This document shows positions 1-4,400 of a DNA stretch of 6,144 bases, in pieces; within the stretch, counting starts at the first letter, position 1, and each line of letters starts with the position of its first letter. Source of the DNA: CAZGXQ01 sp964530195 (GTDB taxonomy: Bacteria; Patescibacteriota; Minisyncoccia; Minisyncoccales; GBS-2); assembly GCA_964530195.1 (NCBI GenBank), contig CAZGXQ010000008.1, forward strand, positions 1 through 6,144, written 5' to 3'. Under the pieces are notes generated by a model. That model did no database searches. It was not told the DNA's origin and was given only the letters and a program-made list of their open reading frames with translations. A program made the translations under genes and the position numbers.

Positions 1-334
1 CGGCGGCCACCCTCTCAGGCCACCTACCCGTCATAGGCTTGGTGGGCCATTACCCCACCAACTACCTGATAGGCCGCGGGCCCTTCCCAGAGCGGTCGGG
101 GTTTTACCCCTTCCCTTTACTGTTTGGGACTTTCACCCAAACAGACTATCGGGGATTAGCCGGCTTTCGCCGATTGTCCCCGTCTCTGGGGTAGGTTACC
201 CACGTGTTACTGCCCCGTTCGCCAGGTACCAAAGCTATTGTGAGAAACCCCACAATAAACTTTGGCCCTCTGACTTGCATGCCTTATCCACGCCGCCAGC
301 GTTCATCCTGGACCAGGATCAAATCCTCCAAATC
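1..334 (-). rRNA. rrs: 16S ribosomal RNA, 5' part (3' part off the left edge)
   Basis: On the minus strand this reads as the 5' domain of small-subunit rRNA. The conserved start GGATTTGATCCTGG is followed by GATGAACGCTGGCGGCGTG, GCATGCAAGTC, a GGCGAACGGG segment, AACACGTGGGTAACCTACC and finally GGCCTGAGAGGGTGG near position 1, which matches roughly E. coli position 280-300. The 5' end is placed at 334 by counting back from the conserved GATC (E. coli 15-18); true processing could differ by several bases. About 334 nt are present against roughly 300 in E. coli over the same span, so one or more helices are somewhat longer, possibly the region around 80-110. The GGTCCAGGATGAACG form and GGATAAGGCATGCAAG resemble Patescibacteria/Parcubacteria sequences. 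The rest of the gene, any intron, and the anti-Shine-Dalgarno tail are outside the window. Confidence 0.97.
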
Positions 335-379
335 AAATAGACATCAGTCGGGGCAACTTTAAAAAACTTTCCCTATTAA

Positions 380-391
380 CTTTTAGAGAGC
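380..391 (-). promoter_or_regulatory. Possible boxA-like antitermination element in the rRNA leader
   Basis: The minus strand reads GCTCTCTAAAAG, resembling the bacterial rRNA boxA core (GCTCTTTAACA in E. coli). It lies at or just after the predicted transcription start. BoxA normally recruits NusB/S10 to the nascent rRNA transcript. The match is imperfect and the position very close to +1, so this is a tentative call. Confidence 0.25.
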
Positions 392-399
392 TTAGTTTT

Positions 400-427
400 A
401 TTTTAATTTTCGAAAATTTTTTGTCAA
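400..427 (-). promoter_or_regulatory. Probable sigma-70 promoter of the rRNA operon
   Basis: On the minus strand a perfect -35 box TTGACA (422-427) is separated by 16 bp from TAAAAT (400-405), which matches five of six positions of the -10 consensus. Transcription would start near 392-394, giving a leader of about 60 nt before the mature 16S end. The promoter begins only 8 bp after the 3' end of the tRNA-Thr gene, so rRNA can be transcribed independently of the upstream rpsB string. This is the best promoter match in the window, as expected for an rRNA operon. Confidence 0.75.
405..418. repeat. 14-bp perfect palindrome in the rRNA promoter spacer
   Basis: AATTTTCGAAAATT is its own reverse complement and lies between the -35 and -10 boxes of the rRNA promoter, sharing its last base with the -10 box. 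It could be an operator, a curvature element made of A/T tracts, or chance in AT-rich DNA. As RNA it would form only a weak A-U hairpin with no U-tract behind it on the minus strand, so I do not call it a terminator. Confidence 0.5.
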
Positions 428-435
428 GAGTATTG

Positions 436-508
436 AGCTGGAGGCGAGACTTGCACTCGCAACCTGCGGTTTACAAAACCGCCGCTCTACTAATTGAGCT
501 ACTCCAGC
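436..508 (-). tRNA. tRNA-Thr (anticodon UGU)
   Basis: The minus strand folds as a complete cloverleaf of 73 nt including the discriminator: acceptor GCTGGAG/CTCCAGC, D-stem GCTC/GAGC, anticodon stem GCGGT/ACCGC with loop TTTGTAA (anticodon TGT), variable loop AGGTT, and T-stem GCGAG/CTCGC. All stems are fully paired. G1-C72, C2-G71, G35 and U36 agree with known threonine identity elements. The discriminator is U73 and CCA is not encoded, so it must be added after transcription. Two elbow positions are unusual: the D-loop AATTAGTA has A at position 18 and the T-loop TGCAAGT has G at position 55, replacing the near-universal G18-U55 pair, while G19-C56 is kept. The gene begins 7 nt after the stop of the preceding small gene and is probably cotranscribed with it. 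Confidence 0.96.
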
Positions 509-515
509 ATAAAAT

Positions 516-857
516 TTATTTTTTGATTTCTTTTTTTAGCCTTTCCCAATAATCATCAGCCTTTTCCTTTTTTTCCTGATGTTTGCTCCTTAATTTTTTT
601 ATCAGATTAAAAAGCTTGTAGTCTAATTTTAAGCTCAAAATCCTCGCTTTTACTAAAATCTTTTGCAAAAAAACATTCAAAGAAAAATTTTTGAAGGGAT
701 GAGTCTTTGAAATTTTATCTTTTAACTTTTGAAAGAGCTTTTTTTCTTGAATTTTTGGTTCGGGTAAATTAACCAAGACAGGGATTTTCCTATACACCAT
801 CACCCCCATTCCTAAAAAACTACCAAAAAAGCAAAAAAATGCAAGATGTTCTAACAT
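516..857 (-). CDS. Small membrane-anchored basic protein of unknown function
   Basis: 113 residues. I do not recognise a characterised family. One hydrophobic helix spans about residues 4-22 (rich in Phe, Gly and Met), followed by RKIPVLVNLPE at 23-33 and then a lysine-rich, probably helical tail (38-113) with charged heptad-like stretches. It would be a single-pass membrane protein; the basic residues after the helix favour a cytoplasmic tail. I recall similar short proteins with a helix followed by an (R/K)KIPxLxNLPE-like motif in other Parcubacteria genomes, but cannot verify that. It starts 1 nt after the tsf stop, with no Shine-Dalgarno sequence, and ends 7 nt before tRNA-Thr, so it is very likely the last protein gene of the rpsB-tsf operon. 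A role near ribosomes at the membrane is only a guess from context and charge. Confidence 0.75.
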   Translation of the reverse strand: MLEHLAFFCFFGSFLGMGVMVYRKIPVLVNLPEPKIQEKKLFQKLKDKISKTHPFKNFSLNVFLQKILVKARILSLKLDYKLFNLIKKLRSKHQEKKEKADDYWERLKKEIKK

Positions 858-858
858 T

Positions 859-1305
859 TTAAATTTGAATTCTAAAGATTTTTCCCACTACTATATTTTC
901 CCCAAATTTAGCAATATGTTCTTCAATTAAATCCTTAACTTTTCTTGTTGGATCTTTTATCCAAGGCTGTTCCATTAAAGCTTGCTCCTCTGGAGAAATT
1001 GCTGCAACTTGGAGACAAAGTTCATGTGCTAAATTTTGAAACTCTTTTAAATTTGCTACAAAATCTGATTCGCACAACAATTCAATCATTACTCCTATTT
1101 TTTTGTTTGAATGAATGTAAGCCTCTACTATTCCATGTTTGGTTTCTCTTTGGGCTTTCTTTTGAGCCAAGAGTGTTCCTGCCTTTTTCAATAATTCTTT
1201 AGCTTTTTCTAAATCTCCACCGCTTTCTTCTAAAGCTTTTTTGCATTCATTAATTGAGATTCCGGTTTCTTCCCTTAATTTTTTAATTTGATCGATGCTA
1301 ACCAT
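859..1305 (-). CDS. tsf: Elongation factor Ts, short form
   Basis: EF-Ts exchanges GDP for GTP on EF-Tu in the cytoplasm. Residues 3-43 form the N-terminal UBA-like domain with the signature TGISINECKKALEESGGD. CESDFVAN at 78-85 corresponds to the TDFVA motif whose Asp-Phe pair inserts near the EF-Tu magnesium site; Thr is replaced by Ser but D81 and F82 are kept. The C-terminal IAKFGENIVVGKIFRIQI resembles the end of the short Thermus protein. At 148 residues it is about half the E. coli length (283) and shorter than Thermus (196), so it has one core subdomain instead of two and lacks the coiled-coil hairpin. The end looks natural, not truncated, because the GENIVV terminus is present. It starts 1 nt after the rpsB stop, the classic rpsB-tsf pair, with no obvious Shine-Dalgarno sequence, suggesting translational coupling. 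Confidence 0.96.
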   Translation of the reverse strand: MVSIDQIKKLREETGISINECKKALEESGGDLEKAKELLKKAGTLLAQKKAQRETKHGIVEAYIHSNKKIGVMIELLCESDFVANLKEFQNLAHELCLQVAAISPEEQALMEQPWIKDPTRKVKDLIEEHIAKFGENIVVGKIFRIQI

Positions 1306-1306
1306 A

Positions 1307-2026
1307 TTAATTTTGAGTTTTAACTTTTGACTTTTGAATTAGAATTGCTTCTCTTACCTTTCCTAAAATATATTTTACTGAGGAAATAGCGTCGTTGTTA
1401 GCTGGAATAGGATAATCTACCAAGGTTGGGTCTGAGTCAGTGTCTGAAATTGCAATTATTTTTACTCCTTTCCTTCTCGCTTCTTTTACCGCTAATTCAT
1501 CTTTTTTCATATCTATAATAAAGACGGCATCCGGAAGTCTTTCTAAATTTTTTATCCCCCCAAATTTTGTTTCAAGTTTATGAAGTTTTTTCTCCATTTC
1601 CTTTCTTTCTTTTTTTGTATATTTTTCCATTAATTCTTGGTTTTGAAGTTTTTGTTCAAGTTCTTTCAAATATTCGCAGCGCTTTCTTATTACTGGAAAA
1701 TTAGTAAAGGTACCTCCTAACCACCTTTCTGTAACATATGGGAAACCAAACTCTTTTGCAAATTCTTTCACCAAATCCTTAATCTGAAATCTAGTCCCTA
1801 CAACTAATAAGATTTTATTTTCTGCCACTAACTGTTGGATAAATTTTAAAGCTTCTTTGAGTTTTTCTTTTGTTTTTTCCAAATCAATAATATGAATTCC
1901 ATTTCTCACTCCAAATACATAAGGCGTCATTTTGGGATGAAATTTTGATGTCGCATGCCCTAAATGAAGTCCTGCATTTGCCATTTCTTCAATATCTAAT
2001 TTGATACTTTCAATTTCTTGAGTCAT
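1307..2026 (-). CDS. rpsB: 30S ribosomal protein S2 (uS2)
   Basis: 239 residues, within the usual family length. Diagnostic segments are AGLHLGHATSKFHPKM near residues 18-33, GVRNGIHIIDLEKT at 39-52, RWLGGTFTNF at 101-110, a charged helical hairpin at about 115-155, LPDAVFIID near 164-172, and the C-terminal DTDSDPTLVDYPIPANND block. S2 joins the small subunit late, binding between head and body with S1 where S1 exists. It is the first gene of the minus-strand string and is followed by tsf after 1 nt. The ATG at 2024-2026 is preceded by no Shine-Dalgarno sequence but by a TAATAT box 7 nt upstream, which suggests a nearly leaderless mRNA. In many bacteria pyrH and frr follow tsf; here a small membrane protein and a tRNA do. 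Confidence 0.98.
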   Translation of the reverse strand: MTQEIESIKLDIEEMANAGLHLGHATSKFHPKMTPYVFGVRNGIHIIDLEKTKEKLKEALKFIQQLVAENKILLVVGTRFQIKDLVKEFAKEFGFPYVTERWLGGTFTNFPVIRKRCEYLKELEQKLQNQELMEKYTKKERKEMEKKLHKLETKFGGIKNLERLPDAVFIIDMKKDELAVKEARRKGVKIIAISDTDSDPTLVDYPIPANNDAISSVKYILGKVREAILIQKSKVKTQN

Positions 2027-2033
2027 ATTTTTA

Positions 2034-2062
2034 ATATTAGCTTATTTTACTTGATTTTTCAA
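2034..2062 (-). promoter_or_regulatory. Predicted rpsB promoter, close to the start codon
   Basis: On the minus strand TTGAAA (2057-2062) and TAATAT (2034-2039) are separated by exactly 17 bp. The -10 box ends 7 nt before the rpsB ATG, so transcription should begin at or within a base or two of the start codon. The -35 box matches five of six consensus positions; the -10 box is weaker (four of six). Confidence 0.5.
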
Positions 2063-2064
2063 GT
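2049..2064. repeat. Inverted repeat between divergent rpsB and rpmE promoters
   Basis: ACTTGA, TTTT, TCAAGT forms a perfect 6-bp inverted repeat with a 4-nt centre. The two arms supply the TTGA cores of the opposing -35 boxes (2051-2056 on plus, 2057-2062 on minus), which abut exactly. It could be an operator controlling both promoters or simply result from back-to-back -35 elements. It is too short and lacks a suitable U-tract to be called a terminator. Confidence 0.55.
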
Positions 2065-2079
2065 CAAAAGGGATAATAT
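2051..2079 (+). promoter_or_regulatory. Predicted rpmE-prfA promoter, close to the start codon
   Basis: TTGATT (2051-2056) and TAATAT (2074-2079) are 17 bp apart, and the -10 box ends 7 nt before the rpmE ATG. An overlapping alternative -10, GATAAT at 2072-2077, is a better hexamer but leaves only 15 bp of spacer. Either choice puts the transcription start within a few bases of the ATG, so the rpmE message is probably leaderless. No usable Shine-Dalgarno sequence is present; the AAAAGGG run ends 14 nt before the ATG. Confidence 0.5.
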
Positions 2080-2086
2080 AAAAAGT

Positions 2087-2299
2087 ATGAAAAAAGGAAT
2101 TCATCCAAAATACTATCCCGAGGCTCAGGTCCAGTGTGCTTGTGGAAATAAATTTACTGTAGGTTCTACTAAGGAATTTATTGAAATAGAAATTTGCTCA
2201 AAGTGTCATCCATTTTATACTGGAAAAGGAAAGATTGTAGATAAAATGGGAATGGTTGAGAAATTCCAAAAAAGATTAGCGAAAAAGAAGGAAAAATAG
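2087..2299 (+). CDS. rpmE: 50S ribosomal protein L31 (bL31), zinc-binding type
   Basis: 70 residues starting MKKGIHPKYYPEAQV, nearly the canonical L31 N-terminus (E. coli MKKDIHPKY). C17 and C19 (CAC) with C37 and C40 in CSKCHPFYTGKG make up the four-cysteine zinc site, so this is the C+ paralogue rather than the zinc-independent type used in zinc starvation. A lysine-rich tail follows from about residue 59. An in-frame ATG at 2018 would add 23 residues, but that extension overlaps the start of rpsB and the promoter region and has no L31 similarity, so the start at 2087 is chosen. L31 joins the large-subunit central protuberance to the small-subunit head. It ends in TAG 1 nt before prfA; rpmE next to prfA is a familiar pairing in many bacteria. 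Confidence 0.97.
   Translation: MKKGIHPKYYPEAQVQCACGNKFTVGSTKEFIEIEICSKCHPFYTGKGKIVDKMGMVEKFQKRLAKKKEK
2288..2292 (+). promoter_or_regulatory. Shine-Dalgarno site of prfA
   Basis: AAGGA lies inside the last codons of rpmE, 8 nt before the prfA ATG. It is the only convincing Shine-Dalgarno site before a gene in this window. It supports the ATG at 2301 as the true start of the short release factor, and shows that Shine-Dalgarno initiation is probably used at least for this internal gene. Confidence 0.6.
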
Positions 2300-2300
2300 T

Positions 2301-3032
2301 ATGGAATCTGTAATAATTGAAATTAGAGCTGGGGTAGGAGGAGAAGAAGCAGCGCTTTTTGCCAGAGACCTTTTTAGAATGTATTCAAGATTTGCCCAAA
2401 AACAAGGTTGGGGAATAAGAATTTTGGATTTAAAAGAGTCTGATCTGGGAGGAATAAAAGAAGTAACCTTTGAATTAAAAGGTGAAAATGCCTATTCCAA
2501 AATGAAATGGGAGGGTGGAGTTCATAGAGTTCAAAGAATTCCCAAAACTGAAAAATCAGGAAGAATTCACACTTCAACAGCTACAGTGGCAGTATTGAGA
2601 AAACCCAAAATTGAAGACAACATTACTATAAATCCTGATGATTTAGAAATTGATTATTACAAAGCTTCGGGTCCTGGAGGGCAATATGTAAATAAAAGAA
2701 TGACTGCTGTTAGGATCAAGCATTTACCAACTGGAATTGTTGTGACCTGCCAAACAGAAAGATCCTTATATCAAAACAAAGAAGCTGCTCTGGAAATCTT
2801 AAAAGCAAAACTTTTAGAAAGGAAGGAGATAGAAAATTTAGAAAAGTTAACAAAAGAAAGAAGAGAGCAAATTGGTTGGGCAATGAGAGCAGAAAAAATA
2901 AGAACTTACAATTTTCCTCAAGACAGAGTTACAGATCATCGAATCAAAAAAAATTTTTTCGATATTGAAGAGATAATGGATGGCAATTTAGAACCTATTT
3001 TAAATGCTTTAGAAAAACATTTAAAAGATTAA
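2301..3032 (+). CDS. prfA: Peptide chain release factor 1 lacking the N-terminal domain
   Basis: 243 residues against about 355-360 for a usual RF1. It reads UAA and UAG in the A site and triggers peptide release. The protein begins directly at domain 2 (IIEIRAGVGGEEAALFA, residues 5-21), so about 100 residues of domain 1 are absent. The stop-codon-reading parts are intact: G13 and E16 at the tip of the recognition helix, HRVQRIPKTE at 75-84 with the RF1-type PxT tripeptide (P81-K82-T83; RF2 would have SPF), and H90 in GRIHTS. The catalytic GGQ is 126-128 in SGPGGQYVN, and RTYNFPQDRVTDHRI near the C-terminus is typical. The start is firm: ATG with a Shine-Dalgarno site, and an in-frame TAG at 2277-2279 closes the frame upstream. 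A rescue factor (PrfH, ArfB) is unlikely because the codon-recognition region is kept. prmC, often next to prfA, is absent here. Confidence 0.95.
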   Translation: MESVIIEIRAGVGGEEAALFARDLFRMYSRFAQKQGWGIRILDLKESDLGGIKEVTFELKGENAYSKMKWEGGVHRVQRIPKTEKSGRIHTSTATVAVLRKPKIEDNITINPDDLEIDYYKASGPGGQYVNKRMTAVRIKHLPTGIVVTCQTERSLYQNKEAALEILKAKLLERKEIENLEKLTKERREQIGWAMRAEKIRTYNFPQDRVTDHRIKKNFFDIEEIMDGNLEPILNALEKHLKD

Positions 3033-4393
3033 AATCCATTTTTTATCCATTCTTCCCAATCAGCTGCCTTTTGTAAAACTAAATTTCTATACCACTCCCC
3101 TCCTGCTCTTTTGCAACGATTTGTCATTTGTGTTGTTCCGCACAAGTAGGCAGTAACCGCGCCTCGTTCGTCTTCTAACTTTTTACTTGAAGCTCCAAAA
3201 TCTGCTAAATATAAAGCTGCTCCCAAAAAAGCATCGGAGGCTCGCCAAGGATTTGCAGGTTTTATTCCCGTTAAATTCTCAATTCTTCCTTTGTATCTTA
3301 ACCAAGTATTTGGCATAAATTGAGCAGGTCCCATTGCGCCTCCCATTTGGACTTTTCCTCCTCCAACATAGCAAGAAACTGGAGTAGTATCTGGATTTAA
3401 ACCTAATTCCTTTGTAATTTGCTCAAAAGCTGCCCATTGAGAAGTGGGCATTACTTTTTTGTAACTTAATTCGGGATGACGACAAATCGGTTGTCCTGCA
3501 CAATTACATTGTCCAACATTGGTTCCCAAAGCAGATTCTACCTCAATTAGTCCTAAAATTAAAGCTGGTCTTACACCAGTTAAATTGCCTGCCCAATTTG
3601 CCAATTGATAAAGTTCCTTTCTATCTCTAGGAACCGTTAAACCTGGTAAAGTTAATTGAGCAATCCTGGCCATAACCTCAGCTGCTCTTTGCTCTAATTC
3701 TTTCTTTTGTTTCAAGTATTGCTGATATTGCGCTTCTGTCATTGCCAACAATTTTTCTTGTTCTTTTTTTGCAAATTCGTTTTCTTGTTTTTGAAGAGTT
3801 CTAATGCTCAGTAGTTTTTCTAAATCTGATTTTTGCGACTCTAAATTTTCCTTTTCTTCTTCCAAAAAAGCCTTCAAACTTTTAACTTCAGCTAAAATTT
3901 CCTTTTGCTTTTTATTCAGAGCTTCTAAAGCTGCTAAATTGTCAAAAAAACCAGCAATTGTTTTTTCAGTGAGCAAAATTTGAATTAAAGGCTTTTGGTC
4001 TTCTTCATAAATTGTTCTTAGAATCTGAGAGAGCTTTTTTTGCATATTTTCGATTCTTAGACTGGTCTCTAAAATTGCATTTTCTGTGTCTTCAATTTGA
4101 AGAGTCAATTCCTTAATTTGCAAATTTGTTTGCTTTATTTGAAGTTCAAGTTGTTGAATTTTAGATTTTAAAAATTTGATCTGATTTTCTCTTGTCTTTT
4201 TCTCTTCTTTTGTTTTTGCAATATTTGCTTCAACTTTTTTTATTTCTTCTTCAAGTTGTTTATAAAGAGCTTCACATTCGCTAATTGTTTTGCATTCATC
4301 TTGGGAAAGTAAATGAAATTGAGGAAAAATTAAAACAAAAAATAAAATCACCAAAAGTGTTTTTAAGGATCCTTTTTTAAAAAGATTTTTCAT
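3029..4393 (-). CDS. Exported coiled-coil lytic transglycosylase (PcsB/EnvC-like N-terminus, MltB/SLT-like C-terminus)
   Basis: 454 residues. A signal peptide or anchor (basic start, hydrophobic 11-29) leads to a long coiled coil at about 36-245, rich in Lys, Glu, Gln and Leu. Its middle, around 120-165 (ILRTIYEEDQKPLIQILLTE), resembles the helical tip of PcsB/EnvC-type hydrolases that are switched on by FtsEX. The C-terminal domain (about 255-454) is a lytic transglycosylase: LILGLIEVESALG at 278-290 carries the likely catalytic Glu (E286 before S287, with E284 nearby), GGAMGPAQFMPNTW at 351-364 is the MltB-like signature, and GAALYLADFGAS and the C-terminal helices complete the fold. It would cleave peptidoglycan glycan strands outside the membrane, perhaps in division. 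Cysteines at 34, 40, 296, 298, 304, 341, 418 and 427 suggest disulfides. It follows rplY by 7 nt without a Shine-Dalgarno site, and its stop overlaps that of prfA. Confidence 0.88.
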   Translation of the reverse strand: MKNLFKKGSLKTLLVILFFVLIFPQFHLLSQDECKTISECEALYKQLEEEIKKVEANIAKTKEEKKTRENQIKFLKSKIQQLELQIKQTNLQIKELTLQIEDTENAILETSLRIENMQKKLSQILRTIYEEDQKPLIQILLTEKTIAGFFDNLAALEALNKKQKEILAEVKSLKAFLEEEKENLESQKSDLEKLLSIRTLQKQENEFAKKEQEKLLAMTEAQYQQYLKQKKELEQRAAEVMARIAQLTLPGLTVPRDRKELYQLANWAGNLTGVRPALILGLIEVESALGTNVGQCNCAGQPICRHPELSYKKVMPTSQWAAFEQITKELGLNPDTTPVSCYVGGGKVQMGGAMGPAQFMPNTWLRYKGRIENLTGIKPANPWRASDAFLGAALYLADFGASSKKLEDERGAVTAYLCGTTQMTNRCKRAGGEWYRNLVLQKAADWEEWIKNGF

Positions 4394-4400
4394 TTTAATT

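Noticed and set aside
1..334. An intron or insertion in the 16S fragment
   Set aside because: The ~35 nt of extra length relative to E. coli is spread over ordinary variable helices; the conserved blocks follow one another without a break, and common intron sites lie outside the window.
355..383. Three AACTTT copies (355-360, 365-370, 378-383) in the rRNA leader as regulatory repeats
   Set aside because: Six-base AT-rich repeats at unequal spacing (10 and 13) are easily expected by chance in this composition.
405..427. The AATTTTCGAAAATT palindrome as a terminator for the tRNA transcript
   Set aside because: The stem is A-U only and no U-tract follows on the minus strand; its place between -35 and -10 boxes is better explained as promoter spacer.
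945..1202. An 85-codon plus-strand frame opposite tsf
   Set aside because: It is the antisense shadow of a clearly recognised EF-Ts gene, with no family signature and leucine-rich low-complexity content.
2018..2086. A 23-residue N-terminal extension of L31 from an upstream ATG
   Set aside because: It overlaps the rpsB start and the divergent promoter region and has no L31 similarity; the canonical MKKGIHPKY start is at 2087.
2374..2577. A 67-codon minus-strand frame opposite prfA
   Set aside because: It lies entirely within the conserved RF1 gene on the other strand and has no recognisable motif.
3029..4393. A lipoprotein signal in the lytic transglycosylase, using C34
   Set aside because: The residues before C34 (LLSQDEC) do not form a lipobox; an ordinary signal peptide or membrane anchor fits better.
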